From Magnetococcales bacterium (GTDB lineage Bacteria > Pseudomonadota > Magnetococcia > Magnetococcales > UBA8363): a stretch of DNA of 64,000 nucleotides. The position numbers and the translations under genes are program-made. The notes beneath the pieces are model-generated. The model was not told the DNA's origin, did no database searches, and saw only the letters and a program-made list of their open reading frames with translations. Location: contig JADFYU010000007.1 of NCBI GenBank assembly GCA_015232865.1, positions 31,554 through 95,553 on the forward strand, given 5' to 3'. Below are positions 11,053 through 19,457 of this stretch, one piece after another; position 1 is the stretch's first letter; each line of letters opens with the position of its first letter.

Positions 11053-11100
11053 CCCAGAAGCGGCGGTTGGCGGTGCGTGCCGACAACCGCCGCTTCCAGG
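11053..11100. repeat. 48-bp end-only palindromic element (mini-element E)
   Basis: The two inverted ends CCCAGAAGCGGCGGTTG and CAACCGCCGCTTCCAGG are joined by a 14-base loop, with a perfect 13-bp stem (11057-11069 with 11084-11096). The right end matches the right end of the full element at 36955-37117 over the GCGTGCCGACAACCGCCG core. The 5-bp direct repeat ATAAA flanks it (11048-11052 and 11101-11105), and the metH stop TAA is at positions 2-4 of the left copy. It looks like an internal-deletion form that moved on its own. Confidence 0.75.
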
Positions 11101-11127
11101 ATAAAGACAAATGGCTTGACGGTTCAA

Positions 11128-11292
11128 CCTAGATTCGGCAGTTGGAAGTGCGTAAGCGCGGTGCAACATATTGGTTTATCTGGTGAACTGGAAAAAATCG
11201 AAGTCACCTTATTGGTGATGAGACTTTTTTCCAGTTCACCAGGTGAATCAAGAGGTTGTGCCGATTGCGTGCTTACAACTGCCGTATCTAGG
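11128..11292. mobile_element. 165-bp palindromic MITE-like element (copy A)
   Basis: The terminal inverted repeats CCTAGATTCGGCAGTTG and CAACTGCCGTATCTAGG (one mismatch) bound a long imperfect hairpin. Its inner arms are CTGGTGAACTGGAAAA and its complement, and the apex is GTCACCTTATTGGTGAT. The 5-bp direct repeats TTCAA are at 11123-11127 and 11293-11297. It has no coding capacity. Copy D at 55348-55510 is the same sequence in reverse orientation, differing by a 2-bp indel, which implies recent mobility. The stop codon of the convergent minus-strand gene falls inside the right direct repeat. Confidence 0.85.
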
Positions 11293-11293
11293 T

Positions 11294-11599
11294 TCAACCC
11301 CACCAAGTCACGTTGGGATCGGGCCGAACATCAAACCGGACGGTCGAACGACCGTCCGGGCGGTTTTTGCTCGCCTCTTGCTGAATTTCCAAGAGCGCTT
11401 GCCGAGCCAGATAGTCGGCAATATGCCGGCACCACTCCTGTTTTTTTGCCTTTAACGACACCGATCCAACCACAACCACCGTCTGTTCAATCAGATCCAC
11501 CTCGACAACCACACCACCCTTGAGGGTCAATTCGACCCCGATTGGCACCTTTCCCTGCCAACGAATGGTGTGGGAGACGACACCGGAGGAGGCGTTCAT
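11294..11599 (-). CDS. Hypothetical protein translationally coupled to yhbY
   Basis: A 101-aa protein I do not recognise. It begins within the last codons of yhbY (ATGA overlap), so it is co-translated with it. The N-terminal half has alternating hydrophobic strands (VSHTIRWQGKVPIGVEL, VVVEVDLIEQTVVVV) and the middle is helical (QEWCRHIADYLARQALLEI); there is no signal peptide. The stop lies in the direct repeat of element A. The last 25 codons also contain the palindrome that probably terminates metH, so this C-terminus may have been shaped by that signal. Confidence 0.65.
   Translation of the reverse strand: MNASSGVVSHTIRWQGKVPIGVELTLKGGVVVEVDLIEQTVVVVGSVSLKAKKQEWCRHIADYLARQALLEIQQEASKNRPDGRSTVRFDVRPDPNVTWWG
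11336..11368 (+). terminator. Intrinsic terminator for metH, inside the convergent gene's 3' end
   Basis: On the plus strand CCGGACGGTCG-AA-CGACCGTCCGG is a perfect 11-bp stem, extendable by outer CCG/CGG pairing, followed by TTTTT at 11364-11368. Orientation and U-tract fit termination of metH transcripts. It overlaps codons of the minus-strand 101-aa gene. Confidence 0.75.
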
Positions 11600-11904
11600 G
11601 ATTTTGTCGGCACCTGAATGGTGCGTTTTTCTGGATTTGGGTGGGGTCGGTATAAAAGGGCCATATGACCGATCATCCCGACCTGAACACTATCACTTTG
11701 CTCAACAAGCTGGGCCGACAGCTCTTTTTTCTCCAATTTATGGTCATTAAACCGGACCTTGATCAACTCATGGTCCGCCAAAGCCTGCCTGACAAAATCC
11801 AAGACCGTCGGCGTCACCCCTTCCCGACCGATCAAAACCAGCGGCTTGAGTCCGTGAGCCAGACCCCTGAGATATTTTTTTTGAAAACCTTTCAAGACCA
11901 GCAT
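11596..11904 (-). CDS. yhbY: YhbY/CRS1-YhbY-domain RNA-binding protein
   Basis: A small pre-50S-associated RNA-binding protein. The 102-aa sequence covers a single CRM domain: LKGFQKKYLRGLAHGLKPLVLIGREGVTP, ALADHELIKVRF, and a GxxG-type loop region (GREG). Length and sequence are standard. It heads a two-gene minus-strand unit with the hypothetical protein at 11294-11599, with overlapping stop and start. The AT-rich 217 bases upstream also serve the divergent chemoreceptor gene. Confidence 0.92.
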   Translation of the reverse strand: MLVLKGFQKKYLRGLAHGLKPLVLIGREGVTPTVLDFVRQALADHELIKVRFNDHKLEKKELSAQLVEQSDSVQVGMIGHMALLYRPHPNPEKRTIQVPTKS

Positions 11905-12121
11905 TCTCGTTCCTTATTTGTATAACCAAACAATAATAAAATGAATTTTTTTTTAGAGCAATCCAACATACCGATTTGTCAAAAAATAAACTTGGTAAAG
12001 ATAGACGCACACTTCAACGTTCGTTAAACTGATTAATGAAAAAAAAATAGAGTGAAGAGAGCCCAAACAGCAAGCCAAACTCAACGGAACCATTTTTCGG
12101 GATCATGATAAGAGAGTCAAC

Positions 12122-15100
12122 ATGAACCGCTTTGATCGTTTATCGACCGGCATGAAGGTCAGTCTAAGCTTTGGCGTTATCGGACTCTTTTTTCTTTTGG
12201 CGACGCTCCACTATCAAAAGCTGGTCATGGATCACCGAGAGCAGATTACGACACTCTCCCAAGCGGCCCAAACACTCGCCGACAGCCAGCAATCTCAACT
12301 CAATCGACCACTGGAAAACCGGTTGAAACAGGGGTTGAACCTGGTCAAGGAGCAACGAGACTACATCAAGAGACAACAAACGGCACTGACAGATCGGGAA
12401 AATCGTCTCAGCCAACTACAAAATCCACAGCGGATGATGCCGGAGCCGACCGGGAAGGTCAAGCCTCTACCCCCGCAGGGAAAACCGCTTCAGCCGGAGA
12501 AAACAGATCAAGCCGATATGACGGCCGATTGGTCGCTACTGAAAAAACTGTTACTCAACGTCATGGATGACCTCGACAACTACCAGAACCAGCCAAAACC
12601 ACAGGTGGCTGACGAGTTACTCTCCTCTCTGCAAGAGATTGACCGGGAGTTGATCAGGCAGTCAAACTTTCCCACCTATCTGGGACGCAAAACCGCCCTA
12701 TCCCAACACATTAAAAGCGCCCGGACTTTGCTGAGCAATCCAAGCCAAGTCGATTCAAAAATAATGACCGTTCATCCGGTTACCTCCAAAACCCAGTTAG
12801 ATCAAGCCGCCAGACAACTCAAACAGGCTTTCGCTCCCTTTGATCTGGATCAAATCCGCGCCCAGGTGATGGTCATTCGCCGCATGGAAAAAGAGTATCG
12901 TCTGCACTGGAAGGTTCGGTTTCGTGAGGATCATGTGGTCAAAATGGGCCTGCTGAAGAATTTTCTTGGCTCAGAGGGTCGTTCTTTTCCAGAGATTGAC
13001 AACAGATTAAATCGTTACAACAGCGCATTTACACAATTCATCGATGAAAACCTGCATGGACCAGCCACACCGCAGACCATCCGGGAGATGAATCGTTCGG
13101 GACAGGAGTTGGAGCAGTACATCGAAAGCCGCTGGGTGGCTGACAGTTTCAGACTGGTCAATTCCCTTTTGCAACAGGCCAAACAGGAGGACGACTCCGG
13201 CGTCGAGAAAATCGTCGGAAAACTGATTCAAGCCATTGATGGCTCCCGAATCGGAATTTTTCAACAAAACCATCTGAAAAAAATTCTCTACAGCTATTTT
13301 TCCGCCTTTAGAAATCGGGAAACGACGATCACCGTCCAGGCTGACTATTCCTCTTTGCCTGCGTCAAATCCGGCGGAAATTGGTCAACGGTTATTGCCCT
13401 TATACCAGCAGATCGTCCTGACCCTTGACGATCTGAAACAACCAAGCCCGACGCCGACAAAAGTCGACCCGATGGTCAAGGTCCCGGAAATGACCGTTTC
13501 CGACTCCATGGAGGCCCGACCCAGCCAGACAAAGGAGCACGACACCCCTCTTTACCAGCCCGGCCCCTTGCCACAAGTCGATTCCAGCCTGTTCGACAAT
13601 CCAAGCCAACCCCTTGGCACAGTTGACGTCAACCCGGCCCTACAGCAGGTGCTGCAAAAGAGAGCCTCGCTCAACCCGCCCCCCTGGACCCTGACCCCCT
13701 ATTGGCTCGCCGTCTCCCTGGCCCTGCTCGGCGTAATCGCCTGGCTGACCGGCAGGACCATCGATTCCGGCCCCAAACAGTTGCTTCTGGCCTTGAAAAA
13801 CCTGAACAGCGGTCGCGGCCTTACCGAATTCATTCAACAGTCAGCCAGTGGTTCAACCCTCCTGGCAGAGTTGGCCCAAGAGGTTTGCACTCTGGTGGAT
13901 CGGGCCGAAACCGTCAACACCTTTACCGGCTACAAGAGCGAGCAGCTTTCAACATCCGTTATGGAACTGGTCAGCCTTTCGACCCAATTGGCCCGCCAGA
14001 ACCAAACCTTGAAAAACCAAAGCGAGCAGGCCGCCAAAAGCACAGATCAACTCTCTTCCGAGCTTGATTCAACCGCCGATGAGAATCGGGTAACTACGGC
14101 TTTACTGGCGCAAATCGCTGAAACAACCGCTCAGATCGAACAAAGCCTCTCCTTTCTGGCCAGCAAGATTCTCGAAACCGACACCCTGCTTGACGGCATC
14201 AACCAAACGACGGATCAAAACAACCAGCAGATGAGCAGTATCCAAGAGGCCGCTCGGCAGGCCGATATTTACATCGACCAAACCGCCGACGTTCTGAACA
14301 GAATCGTCGAGGATCTCAAACAGACAAAAACCCGATTGGCAACCGCCAACCAGGAATCCGAAACCGCTCAGGATCTGGCCCGGAACAACAGCCGGATGAT
14401 GGAACAGTTGAGTCAATCGGCGCAGGAGATCGGCGAGGTGGTGGTATTGATCAACGCCATTGCCGAACAGACCAATATGCTGGCTCTGAACGCCTCGGTC
14501 GAAGCAGCCGGGGCCGGAGAGTACGGCAAGGGCTTTTCGGTCGTTGCCAATGAGGTGAAGGAACTTGCCAGACAGACCGCACTGGCCACCCAACTGATCG
14601 ATGACAAGGCCGACGATATCCAGACTCAATCCAAGGAGATGAAAGAGCAGGCCACTCTGATCTGTACTCGAATCGATCGGGTCAATCAATCCAATCAGCA
14701 GATCGCTCAGGCTCTAAACCAGCAGGAGGGAATGGTGACGACCATTTTCGATACGGTCAACAAGATTGCCAATCAAAACCGACAGACGACCCAACTGGCC
14801 GGTGATACATCGGAAAATCTTGCTCGTACCAATCAACAACTGGTGGAGCTATCGGATAACACCGATCATCTGAAACAGACCATTGAGCAAACCACCAAAG
14901 GGGTCGAAAGCCTGAGCCAAATGAACCAAAGCAGCCTGAATCAGACCAATCAGACCGGAATCCAGGTCTCTCGCATGACCGAATTCGCCCAGCAGGTCAC
15001 GCCGACGCTGACCAGCCTGACCGATCAGGCCGACTCGCTTTTGGCTACCGGGCAAAAAATTGATTTACAGACCCAAGCCATCGTGAAGGTTTTGACAGAA

Positions 15101-15151
15101 TTGAAACAGGAGACGCAAACATTCGGTTTTCAACCTGACAATTCAATCTGA
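12122..15151 (+). CDS. Large methyl-accepting chemotaxis protein
   Basis: A transmembrane chemoreceptor that would signal to CheA/CheW. Residues 13-28 form the first membrane helix. A roughly 500-residue periplasmic region follows, predicted helical and ending in a Pro-rich stretch, with no sensor domain I can name. The second membrane helix is near 529-546 ([19 protein letters not shown]), followed by a short linker rather than a clear HAMP domain. The cytoplasmic coiled coil carries the signalling tip near 776-812 ([20 protein letters not shown], then [20 protein letters not shown]). The tip has Gly where most receptors have Arg in EAARAGE. There is no C-terminal CheR-binding pentapeptide. 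No che gene is nearby. Confidence 0.93.
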   Translation: MNRFDRLSTGMKVSLSFGVIGLFFLLATLHYQKLVMDHREQITTLSQAAQTLADSQQSQLNRPLENRLKQGLNLVKEQRDYIKRQQTALTDRENRLSQLQNPQRMMPEPTGKVKPLPPQGKPLQPEKTDQADMTADWSLLKKLLLNVMDDLDNYQNQPKPQVADELLSSLQEIDRELIRQSNFPTYLGRKTALSQHIKSARTLLSNPSQVDSKIMTVHPVTSKTQLDQAARQLKQAFAPFDLDQIRAQVMVIRRMEKEYRLHWKVRFREDHVVKMGLLKNFLGSEGRSFPEIDNRLNRYNSAFTQFIDENLHGPATPQTIREMNRSGQELEQYIESRWVADSFRLVNSLLQQAKQEDDSGVEKIVGKLIQAIDGSRIGIFQQNHLKKILYSYFSAFRNRETTITVQADYSSLPASNPAEIGQRLLPLYQQIVLTLDDLKQPSPTPTKVDPMVKVPEMTVSDSMEARPSQTKEHDTPLYQPGPLPQVDSSLFDNPSQPLGTVDVNPALQQVLQKRASLNPPPWTLTPYWLAVSLALLGVIAWLTGRTIDSGPKQLLLALKNLNSGRGLTEFIQQSASGSTLLAELAQEVCTLVDRAETVNTFTGYKSEQLSTSVMELVSLSTQLARQNQTLKNQSEQAAKSTDQLSSELDSTADENRVTTALLAQIAETTAQIEQSLSFLASKILETDTLLDGINQTTDQNNQQMSSIQEAARQADIYIDQTADVLNRIVEDLKQTKTRLATANQESETAQDLARNNSRMMEQLSQSAQEIGEVVVLINAIAEQTNMLALNASVEAAGAGEYGKGFSVVANEVKELARQTALATQLIDDKADDIQTQSKEMKEQATLICTRIDRVNQSNQQIAQALNQQEGMVTTIFDTVNKIANQNRQTTQLAGDTSENLARTNQQLVELSDNTDHLKQTIEQTTKGVESLSQMNQSSLNQTNQTGIQVSRMTEFAQQVTPTLTSLTDQADSLLATGQKIDLQTQAIVKVLTELKQETQTFGFQPDNSI

Positions 15152-15237
15152 ATTCGGCAGTCAAACCTATAATCGGCCGTTGACGGCTCCTGCCGGCAAC
15201 AGCCAAATCTGGAACAAACAGGCTCAGGAGTCTAAAT

Positions 15238-15615
15238 GTGAACGAAAGATGTCGTCTGGACAAATGGCTGTGGGCCGCCCGATTTTTCAAAACCCGAACC
15301 TTGGCAACCGAGGCAATCAATGGCGGCAAGGTCCACCTCAATGGCGATCGCTGCAAACCGGGCCGGGCACTGTCGGTGGGTGAGGTGTTGGAAATCCGCA
15401 AAGGCCCCTTCGTCTACATCATCACGATTCAGGCCCTGTCCGATCGACGCGGACCCTATAAAGAGGCGATATTGCTCTATGAGGAGAGCCAGGAGAGTAT
15501 CGGACGCAGAGAACGGGTCCAGGAGGGTTTGAAAGCGCAGATCCGGCCCGTTCCCGGTGGCAGGCCGACAAAAAAAGATCGCCGAAATTACACCAAAGCC
15601 TGGCCGTCAGAATAA
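15238..15615 (+). CDS. hslR: Hsp15-like S4-domain RNA-binding protein
   Basis: Hsp15 recognises 50S subunits carrying stalled peptidyl-tRNA and aids their recycling. The 125-aa protein has the S4 domain at the N-terminus (CRLDKWLWAARFFKTRTLAT, then INGGKVHLNG) and a basic tail (GGRPTKKDRRNYTKAW). The GTG start at 15238 is supported by AGGAG 7 bases upstream. The stop TAA is inside the left direct repeat of element B. It lies just downstream of the chemoreceptor gene but has no functional link to it that I can see. Confidence 0.9.
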   Translation: MNERCRLDKWLWAARFFKTRTLATEAINGGKVHLNGDRCKPGRALSVGEVLEIRKGPFVYIITIQALSDRRGPYKEAILLYEESQESIGRRERVQEGLKAQIRPVPGGRPTKKDRRNYTKAWPSE

Positions 15616-15616
15616 T

Positions 15617-15757
15617 CCAAATTCGGCAGTTGAACGGGTGTAGCTGGTGCAATTGGAGTAAAACGCAGTCGCCTTATTGGTGATCAAGCATTTTTTTAAT
15701 TCGTCCGGTCGATCAGAAGGTAGGGAGACGTGCATGGGTTCAACTGCCGAATTCAGG
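15617..15757. mobile_element. 141-bp palindromic MITE-like element (copy B)
   Basis: The inverted ends CCAAATTCGGCAGTTGAAC and GTTCAACTGCCGAATTCAGG are nearly perfect. The apex is GTCGCCTTATTGGTGAT (15668-15684), the same as the other copies with one change. The 5-bp direct repeats ATAAT flank it (15612-15616, 15758-15762), and the hslR stop codon TAA is at positions 2-4 of the left one. The inner arms are less complementary than in copies A and C, so this is a diverged subtype. No coding capacity. Confidence 0.8.
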
Positions 15758-15798
15758 ATAATATGGTCCGCAGTCTTGAATCAGGATGGCGAAAAAAA

Positions 15799-16233
15799 TC
15801 AACCGTTGTGGGTTCGATTGGGACACTCAGCGTTCAGGCAGTCGGCATAGATGTAGAGGGCATGATCCTGAACCGAGAATCCTTTTTCCGCAGCCACCTC
15901 CTTCTGGCGCTTTTCAATGACTTCATCCATGAACTCCACCACTTTTCCGCACTCCAGACAGACCAGATGGTCATGGTGGTGGCCCTGGTTCAACTCAAAA
16001 ATGGCCTTGCCGGTTTCGAAATGGTGACGTTGCAACAACCCGGCATGCTCAAACTGGGTTAAAACCCGATAGATGGTGGCCAGACCGATTTCGTCTCCGT
16101 CGGAGAGAAACTTTTTATAGACATCCTCAGCGGTAAAGTGACTTCCGGCCTCGGACAAAAAAAGTTCGAGAACACGCATACGTGGAAGCGTTGCCTTTAA
16201 TCCAGCCTTTTTGAGATTGTTGTTCGTTATCAT
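15799..16233 (-). CDS. fur: Ferric uptake regulator Fur
   Basis: A metal-responsive repressor that senses Fe2+ and controls iron uptake genes. The 144-aa protein has the winged helix (about 1-80; DEIGLATIYRVLTQFEHAGL), the regulatory histidine cluster GHHHDHLVCLECG (85-96), and two CxxC-type pairs (C92/C95 and C132/C137). The length is standard. The gene is monocistronic and divergent from the secreted hydrolase. A perfect palindrome in the shared upstream region (16344-16359) is a candidate autoregulatory site. Confidence 0.95.
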   Translation of the reverse strand: MITNNNLKKAGLKATLPRMRVLELFLSEAGSHFTAEDVYKKFLSDGDEIGLATIYRVLTQFEHAGLLQRHHFETGKAIFELNQGHHHDHLVCLECGKVVEFMDEVIEKRQKEVAAEKGFSVQDHALYIYADCLNAECPNRTHNG

Positions 16234-16343
16234 AAGGATCTCATCCTGAAACTATTTTTTGAGTCGTCTGTCTCAATAACCACAAAGGGGGAGCCAATCA
16301 TTAAACAGCTTGATCGGAACAAAACCCAACCGGGTGATTGGAG

Positions 16344-16359
16344 ATGATTTTAAAATCAT
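16344..16359. promoter_or_regulatory. Perfect 16-bp palindrome, candidate operator between fur and hydrolase gene
   Basis: ATGATTTTAAAATCAT is an uninterrupted AT-rich palindrome about 110 bases upstream of fur and 125 upstream of the divergent gene, followed at once by a related half-site TTTGATTTTCAT. Its length and TGAT...ATCA ends resemble Fur-family operators. The sequence is seen; the regulator is inferred. Confidence 0.35.
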
Positions 16360-16485
16360 TTGATTTTCATTGTAAATTAATTAAACTCGCTAGAGAAGGT
16401 CCAATAGCCTTTATCTCTGATTTAAATTTTAAAAAAACATAAAAATATAAGGATTCCGTTCTTAAGAATCGATTAAGGGGTAATC

Positions 16486-17319
16486 ATGAAAAAATTTCTC
16501 GGCATTTTTGTTGCGCTCTTCATCTTCGGTATCAATAGTAGTGCCAGGGCCGATGTTTTGGTTTTGATCCACGGTTATCTGGGCAGCCCGGATAGCTGGG
16601 AGGCCAGCGGGGCCATGTCGGTTCTCGATGGCAACGGTTGGCGACGGGCCGGCATTTTGCAGACCAACCCCCGTGGAGAGGTACTGTTGCTGCCGGCTCA
16701 TGCCGCCTCTCAGGAGAACAAGAACAAGGTTTATATCGTCTCATTGCCCTCGCAAGCCCCCTTGATGTTCCAGGTCAGCCACCTGGAGGCCATGTTGGGA
16801 TTTTTAAAGCAGCGTCACCCTGACGAGCCATATATTCTTGTCGGCCATTCGGTTGGTGGCGTCCTGGGTCGTCTGGCTCTGGTCCGGGGCACGGTTCCCA
16901 ATCCCAAAGCCCTGATCTCCATCGCCTCCCCACACTTGGGCACCCCCCGAGCCGGACAGGCCCTTGATTTTACCAGTGACCCCTGGCCGGTCGAGGTGGT
17001 CAAGGAGATGTTTGGCGGTCCTCCGTACAGCACCCTGAAATCTTCCCGTGGCCTCTATTACGACATCTCCGGCCCCTGGCCCGGCTCTCTGCTGGACTAT
17101 CTGAACAATACCGACCACCCACCCATCCACTATGTCTCCGTGTTGCGCTCACACGCCTTCATGATCTGGGGAGACAGTGTCGTACCAACTCCCAGTCAGG
17201 ATATGAACAACGTACCGAAACTTCGGGGTAAATCCACCGTTTATACGACGGGAACCGGCCACTCTCTCGTGGCAGCGGATGGCCTGCTGATCGCTGAAAT
17301 CCTTAAATCTATCCCATAA
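16486..17319 (+). CDS. Secreted alpha/beta-hydrolase (lipase/PGAP1-like)
   Basis: An exported serine hydrolase, probably an esterase or lipase. The signal peptide covers residues 1-22 (MKKFLGIFVALFIFGINSSA, then RA-D). The oxyanion-hole motif LIHGYLGS is at 27-34, the nucleophile elbow GHSVGG places Ser at 122, and a C-terminal TGTGHS supplies the likely catalytic His. SPHLGTPRAG resembles the PGAP1/lipase-class segment after the elbow. Substrate unknown. SD-like AAGGGG precedes the ATG. The region shared with fur suggests possible iron-dependent control, which is inference only. Confidence 0.85.
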   Translation: MKKFLGIFVALFIFGINSSARADVLVLIHGYLGSPDSWEASGAMSVLDGNGWRRAGILQTNPRGEVLLLPAHAASQENKNKVYIVSLPSQAPLMFQVSHLEAMLGFLKQRHPDEPYILVGHSVGGVLGRLALVRGTVPNPKALISIASPHLGTPRAGQALDFTSDPWPVEVVKEMFGGPPYSTLKSSRGLYYDISGPWPGSLLDYLNNTDHPPIHYVSVLRSHAFMIWGDSVVPTPSQDMNNVPKLRGKSTVYTTGTGHSLVAADGLLIAEILKSIP

Positions 17320-17338
17320 TCCTAGCCTTATCCCCTCA

Positions 17339-17381
17339 TTCCGGGCCAACATGCCAATGATCCGCTCTTGTTGGCCCGGAA
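17339..17381. terminator. 13-bp hairpin between hydrolase and DnaJ-related gene
   Basis: TTCCGGGCCAACA and its exact complement TGTTGGCCCGGAA enclose a 17-base loop, 20 bases after the hydrolase stop and directly before the next start codon. There is no U-tract. It could end the upstream transcript or restrict ribosome access to the downstream start; neither can be decided from sequence. Confidence 0.45.
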
Positions 17382-17384
17382 TAA

Positions 17385-18026
17385 ATGGAGGAAATCCGTG
17401 CACTCTTTTTCTGCCTGCTCCTCATGAAGCCACCGACCGGGGATCATCGAGACAAACTGCTGGACCAACTTCATGCCATCCTTTGCGAATTTCCGGCCGG
17501 AATCAAGGAATACGCCCTATACGATCGCCTGAGAAAAGATAAAATCCGCCCATTCTTTGGCATCAATCTCGGTGATGAACTTCAGCTCTATCGCATTCAT
17601 TTTCTCCTTTTTCACCTGCTCTACCTCCTCCAGGACCGGCTGCGCAGGACCGGTGATCAGACAGTTGAAATCCACTGCCTGAATATTTGCATCAAACCCT
17701 GGCATCCACCATCAGACACCGATGTACCGGAATTGAGCGACCCTCTGCGCGGGTATTATAAGGAGGTGGCACGGCTGGAGACGGTTCAACGACAGGAGGT
17801 GAGCCAGATGATATCGGATTTCTGGCTCCAATTTGAACGGCAGGATCAACGCAGTCAAGCGCTGGCCCAACTGGGATTGAATGACCCGGTGGAGAACGAC
17901 GAAATCAAAAGCCAATACAGAAAACAGGCCAAAATGCACCACCCGGACCGTGGCGGAGACCCCGAACAGTTTCGAATAATCACCGCTGCCGTTGACGTTC
18001 TCTTGAATGAGCCGAATTCACGATAA
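17385..18026 (+). CDS. DnaJ-related protein with C-terminal J domain
   Basis: A co-chaperone-like protein of 213 aa. The N-terminal 120 residues match the DNAJ_related architecture (ILCEFPAGIKEYALYDRL, then FLLFHLLYLLQDRL). The C-terminal 60 residues are a J domain with the HPD triad in MHHPDRGGDPEQF, which should stimulate DnaK ATPase. There is no G/F region or zinc finger, so it is not DnaJ itself. The start is uncertain: ATG 17385 contains its own GGAGG sequence, and ATG 17424 is an alternative. Client unknown. Confidence 0.8.
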   Translation: MEEIRALFFCLLLMKPPTGDHRDKLLDQLHAILCEFPAGIKEYALYDRLRKDKIRPFFGINLGDELQLYRIHFLLFHLLYLLQDRLRRTGDQTVEIHCLNICIKPWHPPSDTDVPELSDPLRGYYKEVARLETVQRQEVSQMISDFWLQFERQDQRSQALAQLGLNDPVENDEIKSQYRKQAKMHHPDRGGDPEQFRIITAAVDVLLNEPNSR

Positions 18027-18175
18027 AACACCAGCCAGTCAACAACATTTCACGAAAATCAGCCCGGCCCCAGACTCTGCCGCCCAGAAGTTGACACTGG
18101 TTCATTTCTTGCTTAATCAACTTATCGATTCACTAAAGAGCTGTCATACAACAAAAAAATGTTGGAGCCGTATAT

Positions 18176-19039
18176 ATGGAATTTCTGGATTTTCTCTATC
18201 AAAGCGCCGCAAAAGCCCCTTTAACAAGCAGCATCAACTCAAAAAAGGAGCTGTCAAGCGATGCGGCTCTCATCGACAACAAAAAAAATATTCTTCAACT
18301 TTTGACACTGATGACGATGGAGGGGGATTTTCCCATCAATGTTCGAATCGGCAATCAGATTTTTGACTATCACTCCTTTCTCAAGCTGGATATGATTCCG
18401 GGCATGAAGGAAGAGATCAACCTTTATCTGATCATCGATGCATTGGACCCGGCTATTGGAAATATTCGCATCCGCAAGAGCGATTCCGTCATGCTGAGAA
18501 TGAATACCAAGCGGTATAACCTCTCTTTTTCTGTAGACTACCTGGATATGGTCGGGCGAAACGTTCTCAAACTCTCTTTTCCAGAATCACTGATTATTCG
18601 AACCGAAAAACGGCAGGGTATTCGAATCTCGATCGATGCAAAATGGGGCCTGACAACTACCGTCACCCGAGATGCCGGTATCACTTTTCCGGTCAAAACA
18701 CTGAACATCAGCAGTGGCGGAGTCTATTTTCAACCCTCAACCAAAATTCCCCAAATTATCAATGGCGGCCACATCATCTGTCATTTCACCTGGAAATCTC
18801 AAAAAATAGATTGCCACACCAACGCCTCCATCATTGAAAACCGGATTATCGAGGATATCCTCTACTATCGAGCACGTTTTCGTTTTGAGCAGTATGACTC
18901 GGCCATGCGAGAGCTCGAAGCTTTGGTTGCTACGGCGCAACTTCGGGTCATTCAACGTCGGCGGGAACTCTTCAGAGAGTTCAAAACCCCAACGGAGTTG
19001 GGGATGGCCAGCAAGAATAAAATCTTGGGCAAAAAATAA
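18176..19039 (+). CDS. PilZ-domain (c-di-GMP effector) protein, YcgR-like layout
   Basis: A predicted c-di-GMP-binding protein of 287 aa. The N-terminal half (about 40-145) looks like a YcgR/PilZN-type beta domain (INVRIGNQIFDYHSFLKLD). The PilZ domain begins near 145 with the RxxxR motif in EKRQGIRIS and the NxSxGG motif in LNISSGGVYF, both needed for c-di-GMP binding. A basic helical tail follows (LRVIQRRRELFREFKT). It likely links c-di-GMP to motility or surface functions, but no flagellar gene is adjacent. The stop is 37 bases before mini-element F. Confidence 0.85.
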   Translation: MEFLDFLYQSAAKAPLTSSINSKKELSSDAALIDNKKNILQLLTLMTMEGDFPINVRIGNQIFDYHSFLKLDMIPGMKEEINLYLIIDALDPAIGNIRIRKSDSVMLRMNTKRYNLSFSVDYLDMVGRNVLKLSFPESLIIRTEKRQGIRISIDAKWGLTTTVTRDAGITFPVKTLNISSGGVYFQPSTKIPQIINGGHIICHFTWKSQKIDCHTNASIIENRIIEDILYYRARFRFEQYDSAMRELEALVATAQLRVIQRRRELFREFKTPTELGMASKNKILGKK

Positions 19040-19075
19040 CCGTCCAAGCCGGGCTGCCAAAAACCCGCATATTAT

Positions 19076-19123
19076 CCTGGATACGGCAGTTGTTGGCTCA
19101 TCACTCAAGCTGCCGAATCCAGG
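19076..19123. repeat. 48-bp end-only palindromic element (mini-element F)
   Basis: CCTGGATACGGCAGTTG and CAAGCTGCCGAATCCAGG are joined by a short loop: the same ends as copies A and D with the interior missing, and the same 48-bp length as mini-element E. The flanks differ (ATTAT left, TCTAA right), so there is no intact direct repeat. The stop TAG of the adjacent minus-strand gene occupies positions 2-4 of the right flank. Confidence 0.7.
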
Positions 19124-19124
19124 T

Positions 19125-19382
19125 CTAACCGTTCAGTCCGAAGAAATTTTTTGCAAAATGACCAACCACCCCTATGATGATCCCGACCATTCCGCCAGCC
19201 ATGAGGCCGTTTAGCGCCGCTTTTTTTTCTACCCTGCGCAGACGATCATCCAAGGTACCCATCCATTTTGTCTGCTCTTGCTGCCGATTCTGGATGGTCT
19301 CCAAGGCCCCCTGCATTTTACCGACTCCCAAAAGCAGATCGTGAAGAATATCCATTTGATTATGGTTTAATTTTGGTTTCAT
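19125..19382 (-). CDS. Small membrane protein, XhlA/holin-like
   Basis: An 85-aa protein with a helical, coiled-coil-like N-terminal half (GKMQGALETIQNRQQEQTKW, LDDRLRRVEKKAAL) and one C-terminal glycine-rich membrane segment (GLMAGGMVGIIIGVVGHFA). This layout resembles XhlA-type phage or bacteriocin lysis accessory proteins. It lies just downstream of an endolysin-like gene on the same strand, which supports a lysis-pair reading. The family assignment is by architecture only. Confidence 0.6.
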   Translation of the reverse strand: MKPKLNHNQMDILHDLLLGVGKMQGALETIQNRQQEQTKWMGTLDDRLRRVEKKAALNGLMAGGMVGIIIGVVGHFAKNFFGLNG

Positions 19383-19457
19383 TATCCGCCACCCTTTTCC
19401 GTTATCAAAACACTGCTGACCAACAATTCTGCTCTGGATTTCATCGCCCGATTCTTG

